A stretch of 64,000 bases of DNA from Nocardioidaceae bacterium SCSIO 66511. Its GTDB lineage: Bacteria > Actinomycetota > Actinomycetes > Propionibacteriales > Nocardioidaceae. Numbering within the stretch: position 1 is the first letter of the stretch; each line of letters starts with the position of its first letter. A model generated the notes under the pieces. The model was not told the DNA's origin. It saw only the letters and a program-made list of their open reading frames with translations, and did not search any database. This document shows, piece after piece, positions 16,337 through 26,365 of the stretch. A program made the position numbers and the translations under genes. The stretch is taken from assembly GCA_023100825.1 (NCBI GenBank), contig CP095846.1, positions 682,001-746,000 on the forward strand, given 5' to 3'.

Positions 16337-18925
16337 GTGTCGGCGCCGTACCCGGCGGACCGATCGGTTACGCCACGGGTCCCCCGGCCCCGGTTGAGTC
16401 AAGCACTCGACTCGATCCCGTCGGGGGGTACGGGTCTGCTCATCGCACCGGCCGGCTCCGGAAAGTCGGTGCTGCTCGAGGAGTGGGGGCGTACGAACAA
16501 CGTCATCTCACTGTCGGTACGCGCGGCGCACGACGACTCGGTACGTCTCGCCCGTGACCTGGTGGCAGCCGTGCATGAGGCGTATCCCGCCGTCGACCCG
16601 GCGATCGCGGCATTGTCGGTGACCGGCGGTAGCCGACTCGGCTCTGTCTTCGTCGATGCCCTGGTCGCCGACCTGGCGGACCTTCGAGAGGAGATCGTGC
16701 TGGCGCTCGATGACCTGCATGCGATCACGAACTCCGACTCGCTGAGCGATCTCGGCGATCTGCTGCTCGCCATGCCCGACAACGTACGCGCGGTGATCGC
16801 GTCACGCTGGGACCAGCCGCTGCATCTCGGCCGGCTGCGGTTGCAGAACCGGCTCGTCGAACTCCGGCTGAGTGATCTCGCCTTCGGACCGACCGAGGCG
16901 GCACGGCTCCTCGAGGGAGTCTCGGGGAGGGCGATGTCGAGCCGGCAGGTGGAGACTCTCGTGTCGCGTACCGAAGGGTGGGCGGCCGGACTCCAGCTCG
17001 CTGCGTTGTCACTGCAGAAGCTGCCCGACGTCGATGCCTTCGTCGCGGGTTTCGCCGGCGATGACCGCCTTGTCGCCGAGTATCTTGCCGATGAGGTCGT
17101 GCGTTCGCTGGAGCCGTCGGTGCGAGAGTTCGTCCTTCGTACGTCGGTCCTGGAGTGGCTGACTCCCGACTTGTGCGAAGCCGTCACCGGACACGATGGA
17201 GCGCGGGCAATGCTGCGGTCGCTGGTCGATCGCGGGTTGTTCCTGACCCGTGTCGACGGGGAGATCGAGCGATTCCGCTACCACCAGCTGTTCGCCGACC
17301 TGCTCCGGTTCCAAGTGCGCGGAGAGGACGGCGATGCGGAGCCGGAGTGTCGGCGTCGCGCCGCGCGCTGGTTGCTTGCGAACGGTGAGCATCGAGCAGG
17401 TGTCGAGCAGCTGCTCCGATGTGGCGACTACGGCGAGGCATTCGAGATCGTCGCGGTTGAGGGGCATCGGCTGTTCGAGCGAGGTGAGACGGCGACGCTC
17501 GCCAGTGCTCTCGCCGCGATCCACGACTACACGGCCGCACCGAGCACGAGGATGTCGATTGCACTGCTGGCGAGTCAGATCGCAGCCGATCAGTACGGAG
17601 CCGCGGCCGAGACGTACCGGGTGATGGCGCGGCACGCGTTGACTCCGGGCGAGCAGGTCGCCGCGGACACGCTCGGCTCGATCGCCGGCCTCGGGGACCT
17701 GCCGGTTGACGAGATGAGACGGCTCGCCGACCGCGTACTTCGGCTGCTGCCGACGGTGGAGCCGGAGTCGGTCGTCGACTTTCTCGGCGCCGGCGGTGCG
17801 GAGTCGTGCGAGGTCATGGCCACGACCGCATTGGCGCTTGCGGACTTCTTCGACGGGAGACTCGCAAGGAGTGCCTCCACGTTCGCCGGTGCGCTGGAAC
17901 TGCCCGGCGCGAAGTACGCCGTGTGGCGGATCAACCTGTTGGGGATGCTCGCATTTACCCAGTCGGTTGCGGGGCATCTGAACGAGGCCGAGGGTTACGC
18001 GTTCGCGGCCGTCGATCTTGCTCGCGAGGTCGGTGCGATGGACCACGTCGCCCTGGCGATGGCGCAGCTCGCGCTGGGTGCGATCGGTGTCGAGCGGCTG
18101 AACTACGGGTTGGCCGGAGTTCATCTCGATGCTGCGGCGCAAACGATCGCGCACTGTCAGCGTCCGATCTACCACCACCTGCTGCAGCTGCTGAAGGCAC
18201 GACACACCGCGGCCGTCAGAGGTGTGCAGCCGGCGCTCGCCCAGCTGCGCGAGGTGACGTTCAGGGGACCGCAGCGGTTGATCGTGACACGCTCGCGAGT
18301 CGCTCTCGAGACGCAGCTGCTCGTACGTGCAGGGGCCGTACGCGAGGCGCGTGCGGTACTCGCCGCGGCGGTCGAACCTCCGCCTGCGGCGTCGTTCGAC
18401 GTGCTGGTCGCCGACGGTGACCTGGCCGGGGCGCGGCGCATCCTTCAATTGTGGCGGGTCGATGACGGTGAACCGCGGTATGCGCTGGCGAAGAGCCTGC
18501 GCGAGGCCGTCTTGATGCAATGCGAGGGTCACGCAGGTCTCGCTGGCACTGCCATCGCGGATGCTGCAGAGGTGGCCGAGGCCGAAGGTCTCCTGGCGCC
18601 GTTCCTGGAGACGCCACGGGCGCAGAACATCCTTCGTACGATGGCACCTGCCAGGCAATTGCGGCGGGTGAAGGAGCTGCTGGACACCGCCCCGTCGGAC
18701 GACGGCCGCCTGCAGGCCAACTCAACCTTGATCGAGCCGTTGACCCCGCGTGAGCTCACCATCCTGGCGTACTTGCCGAGCCGGTTGAGCAACGACGAGA
18801 TCGCGGATGCGTTGTTCGTCTCGGTCAACACGTTACGTACTCATCTGCGCAGCATCTACCGAAAGCTCGACTCTCCTGGACGCGATGCCGCCGTCGCGAG
18901 CGCCGCGATGATCGGGCTGACCTGA
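16337..18925 (+). CDS. Large ATP-binding LuxR regulator (LAL/MalT family)
   Basis: 862-residue STAND-type transcription activator. The N-terminal NTPase has the Walker A APAGSGKSVL (about 37-46) and the Walker B-like IVLALDDLHAI. A long helical, TPR-like middle follows, then a C-terminal LuxR HTH in LTPRELTILAYLPSRLSNDEIADALFVS. The first GTG is used; a six-base gap after CACGCT (16325-16330) suggests a leaderless transcript. The inducer is not known. Confidence 0.92.
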   Translation: MSAPYPADRSVTPRVPRPRLSQALDSIPSGGTGLLIAPAGSGKSVLLEEWGRTNNVISLSVRAAHDDSVRLARDLVAAVHEAYPAVDPAIAALSVTGGSRLGSVFVDALVADLADLREEIVLALDDLHAITNSDSLSDLGDLLLAMPDNVRAVIASRWDQPLHLGRLRLQNRLVELRLSDLAFGPTEAARLLEGVSGRAMSSRQVETLVSRTEGWAAGLQLAALSLQKLPDVDAFVAGFAGDDRLVAEYLADEVVRSLEPSVREFVLRTSVLEWLTPDLCEAVTGHDGARAMLRSLVDRGLFLTRVDGEIERFRYHQLFADLLRFQVRGEDGDAEPECRRRAARWLLANGEHRAGVEQLLRCGDYGEAFEIVAVEGHRLFERGETATLASALAAIHDYTAAPSTRMSIALLASQIAADQYGAAAETYRVMARHALTPGEQVAADTLGSIAGLGDLPVDEMRRLADRVLRLLPTVEPESVVDFLGAGGAESCEVMATTALALADFFDGRLARSASTFAGALELPGAKYAVWRINLLGMLAFTQSVAGHLNEAEGYAFAAVDLAREVGAMDHVALAMAQLALGAIGVERLNYGLAGVHLDAAAQTIAHCQRPIYHHLLQLLKARHTAAVRGVQPALAQLREVTFRGPQRLIVTRSRVALETQLLVRAGAVREARAVLAAAVEPPPAASFDVLVADGDLAGARRILQLWRVDDGEPRYALAKSLREAVLMQCEGHAGLAGTAIADAAEVAEAEGLLAPFLETPRAQNILRTMAPARQLRRVKELLDTAPSDDGRLQANSTLIEPLTPRELTILAYLPSRLSNDEIADALFVSVNTLRTHLRSIYRKLDSPGRDAAVASAAMIGLT

Positions 18926-18928
18926 CCA

Positions 18929-19678
18929 TCAGCCCTGGGACTCGAGCGCGTCGAGGTCACGGACCGCGTAACGGTGATGCTCCCACTCCTCATCAAGGAT
19001 CGTGTGTATGCAGGAGAGAACGGTCTCCTGGTGCCGGGGGTCATGCGGGTTGTTGCGCGGCGCGTGCAGCTCGTCGGAGGTGACGGCGTCGAGGTAGTCG
19101 CGGACCATCGTGACCCGCTCGGTGCGAGCAGCGAGCACTTCTTCGTACGAGGGGGTAGCCGTCGTCAACTGTGCTGGCGGGTCGGCATCGGGGTCTTCGT
19201 GCATCAGGCCGAGCGGGTGGTACGGCTGCTCGACGCCGAGGACCGCCTTGCGCAACCAGACGTCCGTTGCGAACGTCAGGTGGCGCAGTGTTTGTGCGAA
19301 CGACCACTCACCGGCGACCGAAGCGTCGACGGTGCCGACGGGCATCGTCGCGACACGTTCGAGGGTTGCGGCCCACGTACGCTCGAGCGCGGCCCAGGCG
19401 TGCCGGAGGCCTTGCGGATCGGACGCCTGCCGATCGCCTCGACCGGGGAACCGTCGGTTCAGCTCCGCCTCGACGAACGGCAGTACGTCGACACCGTTGA
19501 CCCGTAGGAACCCATCGCCGTCGAACAGCCACGGCGAGTCGATCTCTACGTCGCGTACCTCGACACCGCGGAACACCGCGCCAGCAAGATCGACCGCGAC
19601 AAACCGAGCACCGCGCAGGTCGACATTGGAGAACTCCGCTCCCTCGCGGCGTTCGGGGTGGCCAGGGAACGTGGTCAT
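18929..19678 (-). CDS. DinB-family protein with N-terminal pentapeptide-like repeats
   Basis: 249 residues. Residues about 12-45 form pentapeptide-like steps (AEFSNVDLRGARFVAVDLAGAVF). The rest is a DinB four-helix domain with the metal-type histidines in FAQTLRHLTFATDVW and TILDEEWEHHRYAVRDLD. DinB proteins include mycothiol-dependent transferases, but no activity can be assigned. The ATG at 19678 is chosen over a Cys/Arg-rich extension. Convergent with the LuxR regulator, with a gap of only a few bases. Confidence 0.82.
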   Translation of the reverse strand: MTTFPGHPERREGAEFSNVDLRGARFVAVDLAGAVFRGVEVRDVEIDSPWLFDGDGFLRVNGVDVLPFVEAELNRRFPGRGDRQASDPQGLRHAWAALERTWAATLERVATMPVGTVDASVAGEWSFAQTLRHLTFATDVWLRKAVLGVEQPYHPLGLMHEDPDADPPAQLTTATPSYEEVLAARTERVTMVRDYLDAVTSDELHAPRNNPHDPRHQETVLSCIHTILDEEWEHHRYAVRDLDALESQG

Positions 19679-19834
19679 GGGAACTCCTTCAGCGCGGCCA
19701 TGGCGTCGTGTCATGACAGCACAAAGGACTGACACCGCCGGTGGCCTTCGCCCACATGCAGCGCAGTGACAGCGGATCGACAGTGCCGGAGGCCAGAGTC
19801 CCTGATCGAAGCATCGCATACATCAGGGAGAGGC

Positions 19835-21463
19835 ATGACCCGCCGTTTCGTCGGCCCGCTCGTACTCATGGTCGGCTTGATTCTCGCGGGCTGTACGGGA
19901 TCGCCCGACGATGAACCGCAGCCGACGGTCTCCGACGCGCTGCACGATAAGGGACCGGCCGAGCAGGTTGAGCTCGAGGCGGAACGCCCTGCGGGTGCTC
20001 AGGATGCGGCGGCGGTGAGCGCCGCGCTCTGGCGAACTGACCCATGCGCGCTCCTACCGAACGACACCGACCCGACTCGCATCGAGCGGGACAGTCCGCA
20101 TGTGTGCTCGATCGACTACGAAGATCACGCCGTCAGCGTCAAGGTCGGATCGTTTTTCGGCGAGGGAGAGAAAGCCGACTACGAGCCGATCACCATCGCT
20201 GATGGTAGGGCATACGAAATCGGCACCGATCGCAACAAGACCCTGTGCTATCTCTGGATACCGGTCAGCCCGACCGCGTCGATTTTCATCCAGGACATCG
20301 ACTACGGCATAGGCAAGGTCTCATGCCGGCTCAGCAAGCGCATCGCGGCACATGCCATCGATAGGATCGGAGCTGGCAAGACCGGCACGCCACCGGCGAA
20401 GGGGGTCAAACCTCCCTGCCAGGCGCTCCGCGCGGCATTGAGCGACAAGCTCGGGGACCGCCGGCTGGTCGTCGGCGGACATCGGACGAGTATCGACTCC
20501 TGCTCCGCGGTCTCGGCCGAGTCTCCGAATCCGCACAGCAACTTCGAGCCGCCTGCGTACGCGTTGCTCGAAGTATCGAACGACTCCTCGATCGACGGCG
20601 CGGCGAGCTTGCGGGTACGCGGACACGAGGTTCGGCGACGGATCTTCGTCTGGGAATCGACGAATAGTCGACGCTGCGAGATGGAGTGGAGTGGGCGGGC
20701 CGGGTTCGTCACGGTGACCACGCGTTCGTGCCCGCTCACGCAGAAGACCATGCAGAAGGTCATCCCCCAGTACGAACAGCCCGCGTCCAATCAGCCGGGT
20801 GAAGCGAGACTCCGGGCGTACAGGCAGGGAGAGTCCGACCTGGATGCCGTCGGCGCCTGTGACGCCTACGTTTCGTCCTGGCTTGTTCCCGGCGACGGCC
20901 TCGACGCATCGCTCTTGCCCGCAGCACCCGGATGCCGTACGTACGAGACGGTTGAGCTTCCCCCCGAGCCGGCAGAGATACTGCACGACGCTCACGTCGA
21001 TCCACGCGTCACCTGCGAGCTGGCGCGGGAGGCGATGAACGCGCACGACGAGTCGGCGACGCCCGTGGTTCTCACCGACGTCCCGGAAGAGATCGCGAGA
21101 CCGTATGGCGTGAAATCGCGCCCGTGCGCATTCGTCGACTCGCGAACCGATCGGCAGTACCTCGTCGTAGCGTCGGCAGATCCGCCGCCTGGGCCGCTCG
21201 TACGTCGCAGTCTCTACCGAGGCGACGATGAGGCCGACGATCGCCGCTTCACGCCGGATCCCAAGAAGAACTGGGATTTCGGCACGTCCACCCAAACGTT
21301 CGGGCACGCTGACGGCGACCAGGGTTACCTCACTGTCATGGTCAGTGAGGTCACCCGGTTCGACGACATCGAGTCATCCAGTTTCGTCACGCCCGAACAA
21401 TCCGAGACCGCCGAGGAGATCCTCGACGCGATCATCGACGAACACTTCAAGGAGGCTCAGTGA
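19835..21463 (+). CDS. Lipoprotein A of a tandem paralogous pair
   Basis: 542-residue predicted surface lipoprotein. The signal MTRRFVGPLVLMVGLILAGC has an LAGC lipobox. The mature part has four Cys-containing blocks, the first with SAALWRTDPCALLPND, reminiscent of DUF3558 lipoproteins (weak). The same order recurs in the next gene: ALWR-DPC near residue 70, the HVC/HRC pattern, a CxTYE/CHPF block and a final CAFVDSRTDRQYLVV block. The ATG follows AGGGAGAGG. It overlaps the paralogue by four bases (GTGA). Confidence 0.8.
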   Translation: MTRRFVGPLVLMVGLILAGCTGSPDDEPQPTVSDALHDKGPAEQVELEAERPAGAQDAAAVSAALWRTDPCALLPNDTDPTRIERDSPHVCSIDYEDHAVSVKVGSFFGEGEKADYEPITIADGRAYEIGTDRNKTLCYLWIPVSPTASIFIQDIDYGIGKVSCRLSKRIAAHAIDRIGAGKTGTPPAKGVKPPCQALRAALSDKLGDRRLVVGGHRTSIDSCSAVSAESPNPHSNFEPPAYALLEVSNDSSIDGAASLRVRGHEVRRRIFVWESTNSRRCEMEWSGRAGFVTVTTRSCPLTQKTMQKVIPQYEQPASNQPGEARLRAYRQGESDLDAVGACDAYVSSWLVPGDGLDASLLPAAPGCRTYETVELPPEPAEILHDAHVDPRVTCELAREAMNAHDESATPVVLTDVPEEIARPYGVKSRPCAFVDSRTDRQYLVVASADPPPGPLVRRSLYRGDDEADDRRFTPDPKKNWDFGTSTQTFGHADGDQGYLTVMVSEVTRFDDIESSSFVTPEQSETAEEILDAIIDEHFKEAQ

Positions 21464-23157
21464 GGCGTCTGCTCGTCTGCGTACTCGTAGCGTTTGCGCT
21501 AATGGTCGGAGGCTGCTCGGGAGGGGGCAGCGACGACCACGCGGACAAGAAGGCACTCGACAAGAACCTGTCGAAGCGGATCGACGCCGTTGATGAGCCG
21601 ACCGAGTGGTCCCAGGAGGACGATGCGACCACGGAGCGCGATCCGAAAGCGACTTCCGCGGCATTGTGGCGGCTCGATCCGTGTCGGCTCGTTGCTCCGA
21701 AGAAGGGAAAGCCGGGAAGAGTCGAGCAGAGCGCACCACATCGGTGTCAACTGTCGATCGGCGCGACCGAGATCCGCTTCGTCCTTGGTGCGATCCTGAC
21801 CACGAGCGAGCGTAAGCAGATCGGTGCGACGAACGTGCGGGGTGCGAAGGCCTACATACAGCGGGGTAGCCGTCGACTCGGTGGGTGCACAGGATGGCTG
21901 CCGGTCAGTCGTGACAACACGATCCGGGTCGAGGACGAGTTCGCCGAGTGCTGGAGAGTACGACCAATCCTGCGGCGTGTGGTCGATCGCATCGACGCTC
22001 CATCGAGCACAAGGACCGTACCGGGCCTGGGTGCTGTCGAGACGTGTCCGCTGTTGGAGCACGGGCTCGGATCTGCGATCAAGGGTCGAAAAGTAGAGTA
22101 CGGGGCCGACAACCGCGACTACGGACTCGACCATTGTGCCGCTCTCGATTCGGGGCAACAGGATACGGCGCACTCGACGATTTACGAACAGTTCGCGTCA
22201 CTGGAATTGGATGCGTACCAGGCACAAACGCTGACCTTCGAGGAAGGTGTTTCCGATACGCCTACTCCCGATGCCTACGCCTCCTCTGGGTGGCCCGCGG
22301 ATTTCGGAACCATCCGCGGCCGGTCGGTTTTCGGCTCGCGTGGAGACGGCGGCGACTACGAATGCATCATGCGTTGGGCCGAGTCCACGACGATACTGCA
22401 ACTCGAAGCGAGGACCTGCGCTCGTGCCAAGCCGTTGGTGAGGCGGATGATCAAGTTCCTGGACAATCGGCCGCAGCCGTCCGCCTCCCCGCAGAAGCCG
22501 TTGCTTTACGACGCCGGTGACGACGATTTCGAGGCACGAGGGGGGTGCGCCGACTACCTTCCGCTGTGGTTCGGACCGGAATACGGCGGGACCATGCCGT
22601 CTTTGGATGGTCCGGCATGCCATCCGTTCACGGAATCGGATGTCCCGGACGACCCGGCCGAGATCGTCGTAGCCGCACAGGCGGATCCCAACGTCACCTG
22701 CGATCTGGCGACCGACGCCGTACGGGACGAGTTCGGCGATCGACTCGAGCCTGCGACCTTGGAGGTGGGTGGCTACTCGCCTGTGGGGCCCCTTCACGAC
22801 GAGACTGTGCCTCCCCCGCTTCGCGTGCGGCCGTGCGTTTTCGTCGACCCCCGTCGCAAGGTTCAGGTGCAAGTCTTCGTCTCGTCCGATCCGATGGCGG
22901 TGAGCCGGTACCAGGCCAAGCAGCTCGAGAAGAACGACACGCCTACACGAGCACCAATCGGGCCGGGAATCTATGGCATCGGGAACGGCGACATGGTGGG
23001 CCTTGGTGAAACGGCGGACGATGCGGGGTTTGTCGCGGTCTTCGCCGGCAAGCGACCGAAGGAACCGGAAGTGCTGTCGTTCCTTCCCGTGGACGGGATA
23101 CCCCAGTCGCTCGAACGTGTCACGGACGCCATCATCCGCGACCACCTCGCCGAATGA
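21460..23157 (+). CDS. Lipoprotein B of a tandem paralogous pair
   Basis: 565-residue paralogue of the preceding gene, with lipobox VGGC after MRRLLVCVLVAFALM. Matching landmarks: SAALWRLDPCRLVAPKK, APHRCQLSIG, DPNVTCDLATDAV (against DPRVTCELAREAM in A) and CVFVDPRRKVQVQVFV (against CAFVDSRTDRQYLVV). The GTG start sits in the stop codon of lipoprotein A. Function unknown; possibly a cell-surface complex, as paired secretion suggests. Confidence 0.8.
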   Translation: MRRLLVCVLVAFALMVGGCSGGGSDDHADKKALDKNLSKRIDAVDEPTEWSQEDDATTERDPKATSAALWRLDPCRLVAPKKGKPGRVEQSAPHRCQLSIGATEIRFVLGAILTTSERKQIGATNVRGAKAYIQRGSRRLGGCTGWLPVSRDNTIRVEDEFAECWRVRPILRRVVDRIDAPSSTRTVPGLGAVETCPLLEHGLGSAIKGRKVEYGADNRDYGLDHCAALDSGQQDTAHSTIYEQFASLELDAYQAQTLTFEEGVSDTPTPDAYASSGWPADFGTIRGRSVFGSRGDGGDYECIMRWAESTTILQLEARTCARAKPLVRRMIKFLDNRPQPSASPQKPLLYDAGDDDFEARGGCADYLPLWFGPEYGGTMPSLDGPACHPFTESDVPDDPAEIVVAAQADPNVTCDLATDAVRDEFGDRLEPATLEVGGYSPVGPLHDETVPPPLRVRPCVFVDPRRKVQVQVFVSSDPMAVSRYQAKQLEKNDTPTRAPIGPGIYGIGNGDMVGLGETADDAGFVAVFAGKRPKEPEVLSFLPVDGIPQSLERVTDAIIRDHLAE

Positions 23158-23177
23158 CCACGCGGCACGAGTTCCGC

Positions 23178-23216
23178 GTCGGCTTTGCCGCAGTATGGCA
23201 AGCGCAAAGAGCCGAC
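23178..23216 (+). terminator. Probable terminator hairpin after lipoprotein pair
   Basis: GTCGGCTTTGC (23178-23188) pairs with GCAAAGAGCCGAC (23204-23216) with one bulge, 20 bases past the lipoprotein B stop. No T run follows. Confidence 0.45.
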
Positions 23217-23285
23217 ACGGCCGCTGCTCGGCGTCAGCCAATGACAGCGCTTCTGTGACAGTTCGCTTCTTTGCTCGATGCGAGG

Positions 23286-23864
23286 ATGGGTCACGTGTTG
23301 TTGCTCGTCCGCCACGCGATGCCGCTCGCAAGCGAGTTGACGCCCGCGAACCAATGGCCGCTGTCCCCAGACGGACTGCGCGCCGCGGACCGACTGCGAT
23401 CTCGACTGCCGCATGACGCCGAACTCGTGGCGAGCGACGCGCGCCGAGCGTACGAGACGGTCGGCGGGCTAGACGGGGTGGTCGAGCGCGACAGCCGATT
23501 CAACGAGATCGCGCGACCCGACGAACCTTGGGGCGGTGACTACCGCGAGCCGCGCCGACGGTACGTCGAGGGCATTGCACAGCCGGGTTGGGAGCCGCAG
23601 CGTGATGCCGCCGCCCGATTCGACGCCGGTGTCGCCGACTTGCAAGGCCGTTTCGGCGGCCGTCCCATCGTGATCGGTACGCACGGAATGGCGCTCACCG
23701 TCTGGCTTGTCAGGATCGGCGCAGTCGCGCCCGACGAGGCGGCAGTCTTCTGGGCTGGCTTGCGATACCCCGACTGCATCGAAGTGCGCACCGACGGCCC
23801 GGCCTGGACGAGATTCGACGATGCGGGGCGAAACTCCGCAGACCTCATGCCAAGGGAGCATTGA
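23286..23864 (+). CDS. Histidine phosphatase family protein
   Basis: 192-residue branch-1/2 histidine phosphatase (phosphoglycerate mutase fold). The catalytic motif is LVRHAMP at the N-terminus, where the usual RHG has Ala. The second His lies in IGTHGMALTVW and the acidic residue in FNEIARPDEP. The ATG after GCGAGG is preferred to one five codons earlier. The stop overlaps the next start (TGATG), coupling it to the dehydrogenase gene. Confidence 0.85.
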   Translation: MGHVLLLVRHAMPLASELTPANQWPLSPDGLRAADRLRSRLPHDAELVASDARRAYETVGGLDGVVERDSRFNEIARPDEPWGGDYREPRRRYVEGIAQPGWEPQRDAAARFDAGVADLQGRFGGRPIVIGTHGMALTVWLVRIGAVAPDEAAVFWAGLRYPDCIEVRTDGPAWTRFDDAGRNSADLMPREH

Positions 23865-24994
23865 TGCGCGAACTGCAGTTCATCAGCAGCGGTCACCTGG
23901 AGTGGCGAGAACGCGATAGTCCGCGGCTTCGTGACGCGGGAGACGCAATCGTGCGCCCGTTCGTCGCTGCGCGTTGTGACGGCGACACGCTGCCGCTCCA
24001 CCGACCGGTCTCGCGGCCGATGCAGATCGGGCTGCGTACGGGGCTGATCGATCCGGTCGTCGGTTCGATCTGCGGTGACATTCCGTTCCGCGGACCGTTC
24101 GGCATCGGACACGAGTGTGTGGCACAGGTGGTGTCAGTCGGCGCCGACGTACGCGATCTGCGGATCGGGCAGATCGTGGTCGTGCCCTGGTCGGTGTCGT
24201 GCGGAGACTGCATCGAGTGTTCGCGCGGTCTCACCGCCAAATGCTCCACGACCCGCCACGAAACCCTTGCGGCGTACGGCTTCGGACCACGGTGCGGCGA
24301 TTGGGGAGGCATGGTCGCCGACGAGATCAGGGTGCCGTACGCCGACCACATGCTGGTGCCGGTGCCCGATGGCGTCGACCCACTGCGCGTCGCAGCGGCC
24401 AGCGACAACCTCTCGGATGCGTGGCGGTCCGTCGTACCTCAGCTCGCACACAGGCCGGGCGGATCGGTGCTCGTACTCGGCGGGGGAGGCAAGAGCATCG
24501 GGCTGTACGCGGCCGGATTGGCAGTCGCACACGGTGCCGAGGTCGTCGACTACGTCGACAGTGATCCGCGGCGCCTCGAGATCGCGGCGGACTTCGGCGC
24601 GCGCGTACACAAGATCGACAAGCCCGGGCAGTCCTCGCTCCGACGGGTGTTGCCACAGCGCTACGACATCGCCGTCGAGGCGTCCTCGCGTGCTTCGGGC
24701 GTACGCGCGGCGCTGCGTGCGCTCGAGCCCGGCGGGGTGTGCACGGCCGTCGGCTACTACGTCTCCACGGGTACGAAGGTTCCGTTGATGCACATGTACG
24801 CGAACGACGCGACCCTGAAGCTGGGCGTATCACACGTACGCCCGCACCTGCCTGACGTGCTGGACTTCGTCGCGCGTACGGACTTCCCTGCCGAGCGGAT
24901 CACGACGCTGACCGCAGACTGGGAGGATGCGCCGACCGCGTACGCAGAGCGCACGGTCAAGCTCGTGCTGCAGCGCGCGCCGCTCGAACTCTAG
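23864..24994 (+). CDS. Zinc-dependent alcohol dehydrogenase (MDR family)
   Basis: 376-residue medium-chain dehydrogenase. Catalytic zinc region: AARCDGD and GIGHECVAQV. Structural zinc: four cysteines in CGDCIECSRGLTAKC. The Rossmann loop reads VLVLGGGGKSIGLYA instead of the usual GAGPVG, an atypical form. Co-transcribed with the phosphatase by one-base overlap. Substrate not deducible. Confidence 0.87.
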   Translation: MRELQFISSGHLEWRERDSPRLRDAGDAIVRPFVAARCDGDTLPLHRPVSRPMQIGLRTGLIDPVVGSICGDIPFRGPFGIGHECVAQVVSVGADVRDLRIGQIVVVPWSVSCGDCIECSRGLTAKCSTTRHETLAAYGFGPRCGDWGGMVADEIRVPYADHMLVPVPDGVDPLRVAAASDNLSDAWRSVVPQLAHRPGGSVLVLGGGGKSIGLYAAGLAVAHGAEVVDYVDSDPRRLEIAADFGARVHKIDKPGQSSLRRVLPQRYDIAVEASSRASGVRAALRALEPGGVCTAVGYYVSTGTKVPLMHMYANDATLKLGVSHVRPHLPDVLDFVARTDFPAERITTLTADWEDAPTAYAERTVKLVLQRAPLEL

Positions 24995-25085
24995 GATCCT
25001 GGATCTGCTGCGCGCGGAACCGATGAGGTCTGCGTACGGATCACGTCTTCACTGACGCGAGCATGCGCACGATGAGGAGAGACCC

Positions 25086-25664
25086 ATGGCAGACCTGATG
25101 GTTGACTACATCATCTCCCTGGACGGCTACGGCGCAGCCGAGGGCTGGCCGGGCTACTGGGGTATGGAGAGCAAGGAGTACCTCGAGTGGGTGGGACAGG
25201 ATGAGGGGCTCGATCACACGGCGTTGATGGGCGCGACGACCTACCGGCTGATGTCCGGGTTCGCCGCGGAGATGGGCGACGACCCAGGCTTCGCCGCGCT
25301 GACGGCGCTGCCGAAGGTGGTGTTCTCGTCGACGCTCGAGGAGCCGCTGACGTGGGCCAACACGGAGCTTGTCGCCGGCGACGCGGTCGAAGCCGTGCGG
25401 CAGATGAAGCGGACCGGATCGCAGCCCTTACGTACGATCGGCAGCCTCACTCTCGCGCGGTCGCTGCTCTCGGCGGGTGTCGTGGACCGCTTCCGGGTCG
25501 TCGTGTTCCCTGTCATCACCGGCGCCACCGGCACTGACCGGATCTTCGACGCGTACCCCGATATCGCCCTGGAGCTCAAAGAGAGCAGGACGTTCGAGGG
25601 CGGACTCCAACTTCTCGAGTACGCTCCGACGATCCTCGACGGCCCGCCACTGTCTGCGTCGTGA
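25086..25664 (+). CDS. Dihydrofolate reductase-like protein (RibD C-terminal domain)
   Basis: 192 residues, starting DLMVDYIISLDGYGAAEGWPG, with LMGATTYRLM, PKVVFSSTL and IGSLTLARSLLSAGVVDRFRVVVFPVITG. This is the RibD_C/DHFR-like fold found in many stand-alone actinobacterial proteins that bind NADPH. The role of the stand-alone type is mostly unknown. Good GAGGAGAG ribosome site upstream. Confidence 0.85.
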   Translation: MADLMVDYIISLDGYGAAEGWPGYWGMESKEYLEWVGQDEGLDHTALMGATTYRLMSGFAAEMGDDPGFAALTALPKVVFSSTLEEPLTWANTELVAGDAVEAVRQMKRTGSQPLRTIGSLTLARSLLSAGVVDRFRVVVFPVITGATGTDRIFDAYPDIALELKESRTFEGGLQLLEYAPTILDGPPLSAS

Positions 25665-25727
25665 GATGTAGCCGATCGGTTGGTATAGCGTTTCTCATCA
25701 GACGGACGAATCCATTTTGGGGGCGGC

Positions 25728-26348
25728 GTGGACGGTCGGCTGGCATCTCTGCTCGATGAACTGCATCAGTTCGGCGTCAACCACGATGCTGACAAGGAAG
25801 ATCGGCTCGATCGGCTACGCAACCTCGAACCCGACACCGCCGCGTTACTTGCGCTTTTGGTGCGAGCGACAGGTGCCAGAGAGGCGTTGGAGCTGGGCAC
25901 CTCGAATGGCTACTCGACCCTGTGGCTTGCCGACTCGCTGCGTAGCAACGGAGGGCATCTGGTCAGCGTCGAAGTGGACGAGGGTCGGAGCGCACAAGCA
26001 GCCGTCAACCTTGACCGGGCCGACGTGCGGTCCGTTGTCGAGCTGCGAGTCGCGGACGCCGCCGATGTCTTGAGAGAGTCCGCGGACGAATCCTGGGACC
26101 TCGTCTTCCTTGATGCTGAGCGTCCGGCGTACACGACGTACTGGCCCGACCTTGTCCGCGTGCTGAAGCCGGGTGGCCTGCTCGCCGTCGACAATGTGAT
26201 CTCCCACGCCGAACAGGTCGCGGATTTCCGAGCTGTCGTCAACGACGACGCTCGCGTCACCGAAGCGCTTGTTCCTACGGGCGCAGGGCTCTTGCTCATC
26301 GCACGCTCTCGGGAGCCAGTCACGGCGCAGCTGCCGACGGGTCCCTGA
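25728..26348 (+). CDS. Class I SAM-dependent O-methyltransferase (family 3)
   Basis: 206 residues resembling the CCoAOMT/catechol type. SAM motif I is ALELGTSNGYSTLWLA, motif II VSVEVDEGR, then VFLDAERPAYTTYW and GGLLAVDNVISH. The GTG follows GGGGG. Substrate unknown. Confidence 0.87.
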   Translation: MDGRLASLLDELHQFGVNHDADKEDRLDRLRNLEPDTAALLALLVRATGAREALELGTSNGYSTLWLADSLRSNGGHLVSVEVDEGRSAQAAVNLDRADVRSVVELRVADAADVLRESADESWDLVFLDAERPAYTTYWPDLVRVLKPGGLLAVDNVISHAEQVADFRAVVNDDARVTEALVPTGAGLLLIARSREPVTAQLPTGP

Positions 26349-26365
26349 GCGTACGCGGGATTGGG

